Below, piece by piece: positions 1-8,087 of a stretch of 64,000 nucleotides of DNA. The notes beneath the pieces were generated by a model, which saw nothing but the letters and a program-made list of their open reading frames with translations, ran no database searches and had not been told where the DNA came from. This DNA is from Bacillus sp. SA1-12. Lineage in GTDB: Bacteria > Bacillota > Bacilli > Bacillales > Bacillaceae. The DNA lies in the NCBI RefSeq assembly GCF_000981385.1, contig NZ_LATZ01000005.1, forward strand, positions 62,001-126,000, given 5' to 3'. The position numbers and the translations under genes were made by a program. Position 1 is the stretch's first letter, and each line of letters opens with the position of its first letter.

Positions 1-542
1 AGCGATGGTAAAACTAATGAGACAAATCCATCTCTCCCCATGGTTGGAAACCAGTTGAAACGCACACCAAATAAATCGATCAAAATAAGACCAAGCCAAA
101 AGCTGGGGATCGCCGCCCCAATAATGGACAGAATTCTGCTCATCTGGTCAATCCAGCTATTCCGGTAAAGGGCCGATAAGGAGCCTAATGGAATGGAAAC
201 TGCCAGCATCACGATCAATGAACCGATCGCCAGTTCAACTGTAGCAGGAAGCCCGGTAAGGATCATCTCCATCACAGGCTGGCCCGTAACATACGATTGA
301 CCGAAATCAAGCTGAAAAAATGCAAGAAGCCAATGCCCGTATTGAACGAGCAGCGGCTTATTAAACCCCATCTCTTCTCTTAGTGCTTCCACCTGCTCCT
401 GACTGACAGACAGTTCATCAACGTTCAGAATCGTCAAAACAGGATCTCCAGGCGCGAGCCGGATGAACAAAAAGCTTACAAAGGTAAGAAACACCATAAA
501 AAAGAAAACCTCAAGAAACTTCCGGACAAGAATTTGAACCAT
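1..542 (-). CDS. ABC transporter permease, DppB/NikB type (partial, runs off left edge)
   Basis: Inner-membrane permease of a peptide/nickel-type (Opp/Nik/Cnt) ABC importer. The reading frame starts with ATG at 542 and is open to the window edge, so only about 180 N-terminal residues are seen. They show a first membrane segment (about residues 9-28), the family hallmark RLAPGDPV just after it, and further hydrophobic segments. The start codon abuts the stop of the upstream binding-protein gene with no gap, so the two are co-transcribed and probably translationally coupled. The partner permease and the ATPases must lie left of the window. The substrate cannot be told from this fragment; the Zur-like sites upstream of the operon point to zinc or another metal bound to a chelator (inference). 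Confidence 0.85.
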   Translation of the reverse strand, partial: MVQILVRKFLEVFFFMVFLTFVSFLFIRLAPGDPVLTILNVDELSVSQEQVEALREEMGFNKPLLVQYGHWLLAFFQLDFGQSYVTGQPVMEMILTGLPATVELAIGSLIVMLAVSIPLGSLSALYRNSWIDQMSRILSIIGAAIPSFWLGLILIDLFGVRFNWFPTMGRDGFVSLVLPS

Positions 543-2120
543 TTACTTCACATCCAGTTGATTTGTTATCATGTAATATTCACTTCGCGTCGTCACCCAG
601 TTCTTCACTTTTCCCTCGTTATAAGCAACGATTGTCGACGGATGTAGGATAAATGAATTGATGACATGGTCATTTACATAATCAGCTGCCTGCTCCGCAA
701 GTACAGCTCGATCTTCTTGGTTGACTGTTTGATTAAGCTTGTCAATAATCGCAGTTAATTCCGGGTTGCTTGCTCCGCTAAAGTTGAGAGCTCCAGTTGG
801 ATGGTAGGTTGCATTTAAATAATATCCCGCATCTCCGCGCGGCGCTGTCAGATTACTATAAGTAGCCAGATCCCAATCGCGGTTTGATGCCATATATTCC
901 TCAGGAATGTCGATTTGTCGGATCTCAACATCAATTCCAATTTTTTTAGCATCTGATTGAAAAATTTGAGCAATTAACGGCAAGTCTGCACGTGCTGAAT
1001 AGGTTAGCAACGTAAACGTAAGCGGCTCTCCATCTTTTTGCATCTTCCCGTCTTTGAGCACATAACCCGCCTTCTTTAAATACTCAATCGCGATATCTTC
1101 ACCCGATGGACGTTCTTTATAAGTTGGTGCAAATGGAAGTGAAGGCAGAAATGGACCTTGTGCAGCTTCAGCATGCCCAAGCAAAATTGTACCGACAATT
1201 TCCCCGCGGTTAATCAACGCATCTACTGCCCGACGCACATTGACATCCTGCAAACTTTTGCGCTCCATATTCATGGTCATTTGATGGACACGGAAAGTCG
1301 CTGTGGACTCAACTTTGATGCCGTCCATTGCTTCTAATGATTCAAGGCTTTCGACCTCTGGACGATAAACAATATCCACCTGTCCAGACTTTAAGGCAAG
1401 CGACCGGGCATTAGCATCCTCATTAAATGAGAAGGTGACAGAATCAAGCTTTGAGGCCCCGTCCCAATAATCATCATACCGTTCGAGTTCAAGCTTGCTT
1501 CCAGGTGTAAATGCCTTCAGCACAAAAGGTCCTGTACCGACTGGTTTATTAACAAAATCCCCTTCTGTGACATCAATAATTGACACATTTGGGTTCACAA
1601 GCTCTGATACAAACTCTGGAAACGGTTCAGTTAATGAAATATGAAGCAAATAACCCTCTGCGTCAATTTCATCGATTTTCAATACATGCTTGATCGCAAC
1701 ACTTTCCTTAAGTGCCCGTTCAAGAGAGGCTTTTACTGCTTCAGCATCCATTTGCTTCCCATTATGAAAGGTCACATCTTCACGGAGTTTAATCGTCCAA
1801 TGCTGCCCATCCTCACCTTCCCAGCTTTCCGCCAGCCAAGGTTCAATCGTTAAATTTTCTTCATCAAGCCGGACCAGCGTTTCCGTTATTCCCGCCCGTA
1901 ATGGAACATAGCTTGAATCAACATGGGGATCGAGAGAATTCGTAGAGAAATTATACAGAAAATGAATATGCTTACCTTCTCTCTTCTCTTCAGTACTTAT
2001 CGATGTATTCGCACATCCGCTTATTAAACCGGCTATGATTGATAAGATCCCCAGTTTTATTATGTATGTATAAAAACGGTTAAAACTCATGTTTCGATTC
2101 TGATAATGAGCTGCTTTCAA
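543..2120 (-). CDS. Metal/metallophore ABC transporter substrate-binding lipoprotein (NikA/CntA type)
   Basis: Extracellular lipid-anchored solute-binding protein of the SBP_bac_5 family (525 aa). A TTG start at 2120 is chosen because GGGGGAG lies 5-6 nt upstream; the internal ATG ten codons on has no ribosome site. The signal peptide ends in the lipobox LISGC at about residues 32-36. The mature protein begins with the family opening LDPHVDSSYVPLRAGITE and runs the usual length. That opening resembles nickel/staphylopine-type binding proteins (NikA, CntA) more than oligopeptide binders, but I cannot rank the two by eye. It is the first gene of an operon that continues into the permease at 542. 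Two Zur-like boxes sit on its promoter, so zinc starvation control and zinc-chelator uptake are the favoured inference. Nickel or peptide uptake remains possible. Confidence 0.8.
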   Translation of the reverse strand: MKAAHYQNRNMSFNRFYTYIIKLGILSIIAGLISGCANTSISTEEKREGKHIHFLYNFSTNSLDPHVDSSYVPLRAGITETLVRLDEENLTIEPWLAESWEGEDGQHWTIKLREDVTFHNGKQMDAEAVKASLERALKESVAIKHVLKIDEIDAEGYLLHISLTEPFPEFVSELVNPNVSIIDVTEGDFVNKPVGTGPFVLKAFTPGSKLELERYDDYWDGASKLDSVTFSFNEDANARSLALKSGQVDIVYRPEVESLESLEAMDGIKVESTATFRVHQMTMNMERKSLQDVNVRRAVDALINRGEIVGTILLGHAEAAQGPFLPSLPFAPTYKERPSGEDIAIEYLKKAGYVLKDGKMQKDGEPLTFTLLTYSARADLPLIAQIFQSDAKKIGIDVEIRQIDIPEEYMASNRDWDLATYSNLTAPRGDAGYYLNATYHPTGALNFSGASNPELTAIIDKLNQTVNQEDRAVLAEQAADYVNDHVINSFILHPSTIVAYNEGKVKNWVTTRSEYYMITNQLDVK

Positions 2121-2138
2121 AATGACTCCCCCTTTAAT

Positions 2139-2187
2139 ACGAAATTATTACGATTTACATTTTATCGTAATCATTCCTATTTGGCAA
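2139..2187 (-). promoter_or_regulatory. Sigma-A-type promoter with two Zur-like operator boxes
   Basis: On the minus strand TTGCCA (2187-2182) and TAAAAT (2164-2159) are separated by exactly 17 nt. Two 15-bp sites of the 7-1-7 Zur form (TCGTAAT-N-ATTACGA) overlap it. Box 1 at 2165-2179 is TCGTAATCATTCCTA, with a perfect left half and 5/7 right. Box 2 at 2139-2153 is ACGAAATTATTACGA, 5/7 left and a perfect right half. The perfect halves also form an inverted repeat with each other. Box 1 fills the promoter spacer, so binding would repress. Regulation by Zur is inferred from the published Bacillus consensus. Confidence 0.6.
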
Positions 2188-2237
2188 GATTAATAATTTT
2201 ATAGATTCATTCTTTAAATGAAAAGGCTTTTGACTCT

Positions 2238-2277
2238 GTCGGCGGATTCTGAAATATATCGGCGGGTTTCTGACCTT
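2238..2277. repeat. Short-period (20 nt) degenerate tandem repeat, two units
   Basis: Two units begin TCGGCGG at 2238 and 2258, followed by a TTCTGA-like phrase, giving a 20-nt period. This is the smallest of four loci with the same period but different phrases (see 6490, 20217 and 30323). It lies in the gap between the divergent binding-protein gene and the DoxX-like gene. Confidence 0.45.
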
Positions 2278-2327
2278 CTGTATTAAATTAATTTAAAATG
2301 AAATAGACTATATTGGGGGTATGCAAA

Positions 2328-2717
2328 TTGACTAAAATTCTTATGCAAATAAGCAAATTATTTTTAGGAATCGTTTTTTTAGTTGCAGGGATAAACGGAT
2401 ATTTTGTCATCTTTGGTCTTGAACCGTTTATAGCAACAAGTCCTGAAGCAATGGCATTATTTGAATTGAAATACCTGTTAGTTGCAGAGAAATCGTTAGA
2501 AGTTATTTGCGGAATTTTACTTATCATAAATCAATTTATTCCACTAGCCGTAGCAATATTATCGCCAATTACAGCCAATATTTTCTTGCTTCATTTGTTC
2601 CTCGACCATTCCTTTCTTCCTTTGGCGTTCATGCTTGTCATCACTCTCGGTTATTTGCTGTTCTATTATAGAAAAAACTTTAAGAGTCTATTAGAGAGAA
2701 AACCTGGTCCTTCGTAA
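2328..2717 (+). CDS. DoxX/DoxD-like small integral membrane protein
   Basis: About 129 aa, four hydrophobic segments, basic C-terminus. The TTG at 2328 is preferred: GGGGG at 2315-2319 stands 8 nt upstream of it, whereas the TTG at 2313 overlaps that site. The arrangement of segments, with FLGIVFLVAGINGY in the first and KSLEVICGILLIINQF in the second, resembles DoxX-family proteins, whose biochemical role is mostly unknown. No catalytic residues can be named. The gene stands alone, convergent with tatC, and shares with it the bidirectional terminator at 2764-2797. Confidence 0.6.
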   Translation: MTKILMQISKLFLGIVFLVAGINGYFVIFGLEPFIATSPEAMALFELKYLLVAEKSLEVICGILLIINQFIPLAVAILSPITANIFLLHLFLDHSFLPLAFMLVITLGYLLFYYRKNFKSLLERKPGPS

Positions 2718-2763
2718 TGACTCGCCTAACTCCTTCCCATTCAACTTATCTTGTAGAAAATCA

Positions 2764-2797
2764 TAAAAAAACTCACCGATACTGCGGTGAGTTTTCC
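2764..2797. terminator. Bidirectional terminator between DoxX-like gene and tatC
   Basis: Perfect 8-bp stem ACTCACCG/CGGTGAGT (2771-2778 with 2785-2792), 6-nt loop, preceded by a run of A and followed by TTTT, so it can serve both convergent genes. Confidence 0.8.
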
Positions 2798-2802
2798 TTA
2801 TG

Positions 2803-3546
2803 TCATAATGGAACCCTTTCCTTATCATTTAATAGCTGCCATTCTGTCCTTTTCCTAAATACCAGTTTCGAAAGAGTAATACTAAATTCATATAACAGGA
2901 GCAAAGGAACAGTGACTAGAACATCGGAAACGAAATCAGGAGGAGAAATGATTACGGAAATAATGATTAAAACAAAATAAGCTCCTTTTCTTCCTTTTAC
3001 TAGCAAATGAGGATTGATGATGCCCAACTTGGTTAAAAACAGAATAACAGCAGGCATTTCAAATAAAAAGCCAAATGGCAGAGTTAAATTGATCATGAAG
3101 CTAAAATACTTATCGACTGTAAAGAATGCTTCAAATTGATCGCCTGCAAGATTCTCTAAAAAAGAAAGCACAATGGGAAAGAGAATAAAATAGCCGAAGG
3201 AAATCCCTAGCAAAAACAATAAGAAGATACCTGGTATAAAGGCTAAGGTCGCTTTTTGTTCTTCTTTTTTAAGAGCAGGTTTAACAAAATGCCAAACTTG
3301 GAAAGCAGCGATAGGAATGGTCGTCGCAATTGCAACAACCCCAGCGATCATCATATAGATCCATAAAATGTCCCCAGGACCTAGCAAGGCTAATTTGTCA
3401 TCTAAATCTCTCACTAAAAACTGGTGAATCTCTTTCACAAAAATAAATGAAGCACAAAGGAAGAAGATAAAAGCAATTAAAATAATGATGATTCGTTTCC
3501 GCAATTCGCCTAAATGTTCGACTAGATTCATTCTTGTTTCATCCAT
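2803..3546 (-). CDS. tatC: Sec-independent protein translocase TatC
   Basis: Multi-spanning core of the twin-arginine translocase, which recognises RR signal peptides and with TatA exports folded proteins. 247 aa from the ATG at 3546, chosen because AAAGGGGGA lies 6 nt upstream; the longer frame has no ribosome site. The N-terminal signature NLVEHLGELRKRI and six hydrophobic segments match the family at normal length. It ends a leftward cluster of Tat-targeted amine oxidase, exported RidA, tatA and tatC, so it is probably dedicated to that oxidase. A hairpin-rich repeat element separates it from tatA, and whether transcription reads through is unknown. Confidence 0.95.
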   Translation of the reverse strand: MDETRMNLVEHLGELRKRIIIILIAFIFFLCASFIFVKEIHQFLVRDLDDKLALLGPGDILWIYMMIAGVVAIATTIPIAAFQVWHFVKPALKKEEQKATLAFIPGIFLLFLLGISFGYFILFPIVLSFLENLAGDQFEAFFTVDKYFSFMINLTLPFGFLFEMPAVILFLTKLGIINPHLLVKGRKGAYFVLIIISVIISPPDFVSDVLVTVPLLLLYEFSITLSKLVFRKRTEWQLLNDKERVPL

Positions 3547-3564
3547 ATGTATTCCCCCTTTATA

Positions 3565-3690
3565 AGAAAAGCGCAAGCGCCTTGATCAGCCTCGGGCAAA
3601 TAAGACGCTCATGAATAGAAGGCGTTCTTTGCCTTCAATTCATGAGTGGCTGGACCCTAGAGGGGCTAGGCGCTGGAGCTAGACACAAAA
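3565..3690. repeat. Palindromic intergenic repeat element (MITE-like) between tatA and tatC
   Basis: An element of about 125 bp whose ends are imperfect inverted copies: GCGCAAGCGCC on the left, GGCGCTGGAGC on the right. Inside is a near-perfect hairpin, CTCATGAATAGAAGGC paired with GCCTTCAATTCATGAG around a 7-nt loop. No ORF of its own. Similar GCGCAAGCGCC...GGCGCTGGAGCTAGACA elements occur in many Bacillaceae genomes (recalled, not searched). It sits inside the tat operon. Confidence 0.6.
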
Positions 3691-3724
3691 ACGATGAAAA
3701 ACTTTTATACTTTCTTACCTTTTT

Positions 3725-3767
3725 AAAAAAAGAAAGATGCAAGCAACATCACCTGCCTGCACCTTTC
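3725..3767 (-). terminator. Terminator after tatA
   Basis: On the minus strand a stem GAAAGGTGCAGGC/GCTTGCATCTTTC (two mismatches) is followed by seven T. It would stop much of the oxidase-RidA-tatA transcript before tatC. Confidence 0.7.
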
Positions 3768-3773
3768 TTCAAC

Positions 3774-4007
3774 CTAACTCCCTGTATTGCTTTGTTTAGT
3801 CGTTTCGACAGCTAAAAGTTTTGTTGTTTCTTCTTGAGGCTTGGTTGAATCATTGTCACCATTCACCAGATCATTTGTTGCTTTCTTAAATTCCTTTAGT
3901 GTGTTGCCGAATGCACGTCCAATCTCAGGCAGTTTAGATGGCCCAAAAATGACAAGTGCAATGATAAGGATCAAAATCAAGCCTGGAACACCGATATTCT
4001 GTAACAT
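3774..4007 (-). CDS. tatA: Sec-independent protein translocase TatA
   Basis: 77 aa, pore-forming/membrane-weakening subunit of the Tat system. One N-terminal membrane helix (about residues 4-20), hinge [10 protein letters not shown], amphipathic helix [13 protein letters not shown], then a polar acidic tail: the complete TatA/E architecture at usual length. Ribosome site AAGGGGAG lies 7-8 nt before the ATG. It starts 26 nt after the RidA gene stop, in the same leftward operon. Confidence 0.95.
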   Translation of the reverse strand: MLQNIGVPGLILILIIALVIFGPSKLPEIGRAFGNTLKEFKKATNDLVNGDNDSTKPQEETTKLLAVETTKQSNTGS

Positions 4008-4033
4008 TATGCTTTCTCCCCTTTAGTTAATCT

Positions 4034-4573
4034 TTATTTTTTAGGTTTGTAGGCTACCTCCGCTTCAATCTCGATTAACCAATCTGAATTAACTAAACTA
4101 TCAACACCTACAGTCGAACGGGCTGTTTTTACCGGATTTTCTTCTGTATTAAAAAACTTGGCGTAGGCGTTAAACCAGCCTTGGTAATCCTGCTTATTCC
4201 CTTTATTAGGATCTGGTGTAAGATACACTCTTAGATATGTAATATCCGACATAGAAAGTCCCTTTGTCTTTAGGTCGGCTTTAAAAGTGTTCAAAATACC
4301 GATCGCTTGAGTTTCTGTATCACCATATCTCTCATAAACCGTTTTTCCGTCCTTATTTAATAATGGCGGCACTGTCCCGCTATAGGAGATTCGATTAAAA
4401 TTATGCGGCACAGCAACCGAGCTGGAAATGGAGGATGTTGGTGTTCCGAAAAAGGTCACCTTATTTGCCTTCAATGCCGCACTTTCACTTCCTGCAGAAG
4501 CGAGCGTGAATCCCGCAAGCAGGGCAGTCCCTAACGCAGTCGTCATAACCATTGATTTCACCGTTTTTTTCAT
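4034..4573 (-). CDS. Exported RidA/YjgF-family imine deaminase-like protein
   Basis: 179 aa. RidA proteins hydrolyse reactive imines/enamines to ketones and ammonia and are normally cytosolic with no signal. This one carries a Sec-type signal peptide (KK, hydrophobic core about residues 8-26, ALA-type cleavage near ASAG) ahead of a full RidA domain. The domain keeps the substrate-binding Arg in the ARSTVGVDSL segment and the acidic strand LIEIEAEVAY. The ATG at 4573 is preferred (GGGGA 7 nt upstream) over the adjoining GTG. It lies 46 nt downstream of a Tat-exported amine oxidase whose reaction makes an imine, so clearing that product outside the membrane is the natural inference. Confidence 0.85.
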   Translation of the reverse strand: MKKTVKSMVMTTALGTALLAGFTLASAGSESAALKANKVTFFGTPTSSISSSVAVPHNFNRISYSGTVPPLLNKDGKTVYERYGDTETQAIGILNTFKADLKTKGLSMSDITYLRVYLTPDPNKGNKQDYQGWFNAYAKFFNTEENPVKTARSTVGVDSLVNSDWLIEIEAEVAYKPKK

Positions 4574-4619
4574 CACTTGATCCCCTTTTAGACTTTCTAT
4601 TTTGTCGTTAAAACCCTGC

Positions 4620-6245
4620 TTATCCTGCTTTAGTGGTTACCTTGCTTTCTTTTAATACGTCCTCATGAATTCTCGTGACGGCAATTCTAGCTGATTCAAA
4701 CGCACCTGCCATCCATCCTGTTAAATAACTGAGATGTTCACCTGCAAGATGAATTCGCCCTTGTGGTTCATTTAAAATCGGATAATACGCTTTTCGATCA
4801 GATGCGGAGTACTCAGCCCAGCCTCCTTCGTTGTATTTTATTTTATGCCAGGCAACAGAGAAGGACGTTTCAAATTCCTTCGCATATTCCGGATGGATCT
4901 TACCGCCTTGGGATAAAGCCCGGGCTTGTCTTTGCGAAAGTGATAGATTTCCATAATCTACGGCATTTTGACCAAAGTTATAATAGCCAACCAACACTCC
5001 TTTTCGTGACAAAAAGTCATTGGATGGATACCAAATTTGTGAAATATCCATATTCGTTGTCGTAATCCCGCCAAGAATGCGATCCTCTTTCTCCCAGAAT
5101 CTGCTCTTAAACTGAAGACCGATTTTTCCAGTCGTTGCATAATTGACGCTTTTAATCGCATGCTTCATTTCCGCTGTAAAATCAGCCGGGATATTTTTTA
5201 ATACAGGCAGCGGGATTGTACAAATACAATAGTCCCCTTTCAGTTCAGTTATTTTGCCATTTTTTGTTTTGTAAACAATCCGAACACCCTCAGCTGTTTG
5301 TCTGATCTCTTGCACTTCGGCACCAAAGGTTATGACACCAGGAAGCTTGCTTTCAAGTGCTTTTGGAATTTGATCCATCCCTCCTACCGGCTGAAACATC
5401 ATCGGCTGCTGCTGAAAACTGTAATCACCGCTAATGCTGTTCATCATCCCTGATTTAAGAAGGTCTGCGAATAAAAATGGCGTCTCTAAGATACCAGGCT
5501 TATCTCCTCCGCCAGGCAATTCCTTATAGCCGCGGCGGCTTGTCCCTTTATATGTAAGATCTGTCGTTAAATCCCCTTCCGCTTTAAGATAGGATGTTAA
5601 TCTGCCAAGATCATCCTTTGAAAGCTGATGATCCAAAGCTGATTGGTCAACTGCCTTTGCTAATAGTTCGGATACATAACCTCGAGTATCGGCTTTTACA
5701 ATGCCCTTTCTTACTTTCTGATTAGATAAAGGACCGGCATTTTCTTGATAATAATAGGAGAAATCATTTGTATTACAGAAAACTTCAAGCTCAACACCGA
5801 GTTCCTGGCAATAATCAAGGGTTACATGATGCTGAGGAATACGGGCAGGCCCCGCATTCATGTACTGGCCTTTGTCAAAATTGGAAACTTGCTTTGCCCC
5901 ATTTATTTCGGTTTCTGCTGTCCCCCTTCTCACGGTCCAATTTCGGCCGCCGCTGCGATCCCTTGCCTCAAGGATTTTGCAATCATACCCCGCCTTTCGT
6001 AATTCATAAGCGGCCGCCATACCGGCAATGCCCGCTCCCAAGATGATGATTTTTTTGCCATTCTTCTTCGCCATGGCTAAATCACTTTGTTTAGGACTTT
6101 GAAACTCCTTCGCACTCGCCATTAGCGGCTTCCCTAACAATCCGAGCGACTCCATCGCTCCCCAAACAGCAACTGCTCCTCCAACTTTCCCAACCTGATC
6201 TAAAAAATCCCTTCTCGTCATCCCTTGTCCCTGACTCTTTGTCAT
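4620..6245 (-). CDS. Tat-exported FAD-dependent amine oxidase
   Basis: 541 aa flavin monoamine oxidase/L-amino-acid oxidase family enzyme, oxidising an amine to an imine with release of hydrogen peroxide. A twin-arginine signal TRRDFLDQV (residues 10-18) precedes a hydrophobic stretch to about residue 43. The FAD dinucleotide fold follows (IILGAGIAGMAAAYEL, about 69-84, then EARDRSGGRNW), and the C-terminal flavin motif is GEHLSYLTGWMAGAFESA. ATG at 6245 with AGGGGGTG 7-8 nt upstream. Closest remembered relatives are YobN-like oxidases of Bacillus; the substrate is unknown. It heads the operon with RidA, tatA and tatC. Export of the folded flavoprotein through Tat fits its need for cytoplasmic FAD loading. 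Confidence 0.9.
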   Translation of the reverse strand: MTKSQGQGMTRRDFLDQVGKVGGAVAVWGAMESLGLLGKPLMASAKEFQSPKQSDLAMAKKNGKKIIILGAGIAGMAAAYELRKAGYDCKILEARDRSGGRNWTVRRGTAETEINGAKQVSNFDKGQYMNAGPARIPQHHVTLDYCQELGVELEVFCNTNDFSYYYQENAGPLSNQKVRKGIVKADTRGYVSELLAKAVDQSALDHQLSKDDLGRLTSYLKAEGDLTTDLTYKGTSRRGYKELPGGGDKPGILETPFLFADLLKSGMMNSISGDYSFQQQPMMFQPVGGMDQIPKALESKLPGVITFGAEVQEIRQTAEGVRIVYKTKNGKITELKGDYCICTIPLPVLKNIPADFTAEMKHAIKSVNYATTGKIGLQFKSRFWEKEDRILGGITTTNMDISQIWYPSNDFLSRKGVLVGYYNFGQNAVDYGNLSLSQRQARALSQGGKIHPEYAKEFETSFSVAWHKIKYNEGGWAEYSASDRKAYYPILNEPQGRIHLAGEHLSYLTGWMAGAFESARIAVTRIHEDVLKESKVTTKAG

Positions 6246-6489
6246 CTATTAACACCCCCTGTTAATACCATTAATTTAATAGATTATTTGGTAGAGTTGT
6301 ATAAATTTGTAAGATAAAGTTACACAGTTTTTTCAGAAGATATTTTTAAGTGTTAGAAATAGGGGTTTTTTTAGAGGCGATTTGTATCTTTTTTATTTGA
6401 ATAGAGAGAATTGAGATTAGTTTGTTAAGAAATGTGACATATATTGAGCATTTGTTATTTTACAGTGTAGTTCTTTACCTGGTTTGGAT

Positions 6490-6625
6490 GTTCAATTGGG
6501 GGCTTCTTTGTTCATTTTCTGCCGTTTTTCTATTGGGTGTTCAATTATTTCGCTGCGTAATTCATTTATCCCGATAAGAGATTCAATTATTTTTTCGTGG
6601 TTTAATGATTCAGGAATGATCTTTG
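6490..6625. repeat. Short-period (~20 nt) degenerate tandem repeat, phrase RTTCAATTAT
   Basis: Copies of a GTTCAATT/ATTCAATTAT-like phrase recur near 6490, 6510, 6539, 6557, 6580 and 6598, mostly 20-21 nt apart. The same period and a nearly identical phrase appear at 20217-20370. The surrounding gap 6246-6865 (620 bp, AT-rich) otherwise shows only the ECF promoter at its right end. I recognise no gene in it. Confidence 0.55.
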
Positions 6626-6800
6626 TTTTGTCCCCATCATTTTAATTCTTTTTCCAATTTCGGGGTCCATATTTTACCCATTTACAAAAAAACACCCAAG
6701 TAAATTAGAAAATGGGAAGGCTATATGTGTAACTTCAATAAAAAAGGAATGCAACCTGTTCATTCGGGTATAAACTACAAAGACTATTAAAAAAACTTTC

Positions 6801-6828
6801 TGAAACTTCTCCTTAGCTGAACCGTATA
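6801..6828 (+). promoter_or_regulatory. ECF sigma-W-type promoter of the PspA operon
   Basis: TGAAAC (6801-6806), exactly 16 nt, then CGTATA (6823-6828): an exact match to the Bacillus sigma-W consensus TGAAAC-N16-CGTA. It lies 38 nt before the start codon at 6866 and upstream of an envelope-stress operon, where sigma-W control is expected. Confidence 0.8.
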
Positions 6829-6865
6829 TTTACTAGAACCTGGAAAAGATCAAGAGAGGTGAAAA

Positions 6866-7381
6866 ATGATCATGAGCTTTCTAAAGCGACTATTTGGACA
6901 AAAAAACGACATGGCCAAACCTGTGGAAGAACGCAATATGTTTAACCTGCAGCTAGATGATATTATTACATATGATTTGGAGGACTATAAGCTTGTTGGG
7001 AAAATCAGCTATGATGACCACGGCTTCAAATGGCATGCCTATCAGCTTGAGAGTGTGTCGAAAACAATCTGGCTGAGTGTTGAAATGGATGATGAGCTAT
7101 ATCTTGGTGTATATGAAAAAACAAAAATGAAGCTGCAGGAGCCGATTCCGAAAAAGCTTGAACACGAAGGGATCACGTATTTCCTTGATGAATCGGGTTC
7201 TGCCCGTGTCACAGGAATCGGAAGAAACCAGAACATTGACGGTCTGATTTGCAAGTACTATGACTTTTGTGATGAGGCGGAAGAGCATTTTCTCTCAGTT
7301 GAAAAATGGGGCAGCGAAATTGAGGTCAGTGCCGGCTATGAGATTGAGGAATATGAACTGAAAATTATTGCAAGTAAATAG
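6866..7381 (+). CDS. DUF4178 domain protein
   Basis: 171 aa soluble protein of unknown biochemical activity. After a short basic N-terminus (FLKRLFGQ) comes a beta-rich DUF4178 domain with the typical LQLDDIITYDLEDYKLVGKI start and a C-terminal half ending in YEIEEYELKII. ATG at 6866 follows AGAGAGGTG by 4-5 nt; a second ATG two codons later is possible. First gene of a five-gene rightward operon behind a sigma-W-type promoter, 11 nt before pspA. DUF4178 proteins are known to neighbour PspA, DUF4247, DUF350 and spermidine-synthase genes, so an envelope-stress role is inferred from context only. Confidence 0.8.
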   Translation: MIMSFLKRLFGQKNDMAKPVEERNMFNLQLDDIITYDLEDYKLVGKISYDDHGFKWHAYQLESVSKTIWLSVEMDDELYLGVYEKTKMKLQEPIPKKLEHEGITYFLDESGSARVTGIGRNQNIDGLICKYYDFCDEAEEHFLSVEKWGSEIEVSAGYEIEEYELKIIASK

Positions 7382-7392
7382 GAGGAAAGAAA

Positions 7393-8061
7393 ATGTTTCG
7401 ATTATTTAAACGAGTAAAAACAGTTGTAGATTCTGAATTAAATGCTTTGTTGGATAAAGCGGAAGATCCGGTAAAAATGCTTGAGCAATACTTAAGGGAT
7501 ATGGAAACAGATATTCGCGAGGCTGAGTCAGCAGTAGCCAAGCAAATTGCTAATGAAAAAATGCTGCAAAAGAAATATGAAGATGCCCAGAAAATGGTCG
7601 ATAAACGTGAGGAACAAGCAATTAAGGCGGTTGAAGCAGGAAACGATGATCTTGCTAAACGCGCATTGGAAGACAAAAAGATGCATAAACAAACTGCAGA
7701 TACCTTAAAGGAGTCCTACGAACGGGCGAAGCTTGACTCAGAATCCTTACGCAAGAAATTGGATGAAATGAAAGCGGAATATTATCAAATGAAATTGAAA
7801 AAGGATTCCTTAACAGCTCGTGCACAAACAGCGAAAACAAAAACAAAGATCAACCGAACGCTTTCAGGCATCGGCAGTGATGAATCAAAACGCGGCTTCG
7901 AACGCATGGAGGAAAAAGTTCTTCAATATGAAGCTGAGGCTGAAACAAGTGAAGACATGCGTTCAGCAAACAGAAGCTTAGATGATGAATTTGCCGCATT
8001 GGAGAAAAATGATGTGGATGATGAGCTCGCTGCATTAAAACGCAAGCTAGGAAAGGAATAG
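7393..8061 (+). CDS. pspA: Phage-shock protein A (PspA/IM30, ESCRT-III-like)
   Basis: 222 aa, nearly all coiled-coil. The PspA start LFKRVKTVVDSELNALLDKAEDP gives an amphipathic helix, then the long charged helices of the PspA/IM30 fold. Members bind and remodel stressed inner membrane as ESCRT-III-like polymers. AGGAGG stands 7 nt before the ATG. Second gene of the sigma-W-type operon, so it is expected to be induced by cell-wall antibiotics or membrane damage. Normal length and no defects seen. Confidence 0.93.
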   Translation: MFRLFKRVKTVVDSELNALLDKAEDPVKMLEQYLRDMETDIREAESAVAKQIANEKMLQKKYEDAQKMVDKREEQAIKAVEAGNDDLAKRALEDKKMHKQTADTLKESYERAKLDSESLRKKLDEMKAEYYQMKLKKDSLTARAQTAKTKTKINRTLSGIGSDESKRGFERMEEKVLQYEAEAETSEDMRSANRSLDDEFAALEKNDVDDELAALKRKLGKE

Positions 8062-8087
8062 GAAAACATTGGAGTGACTAGAAGCCA

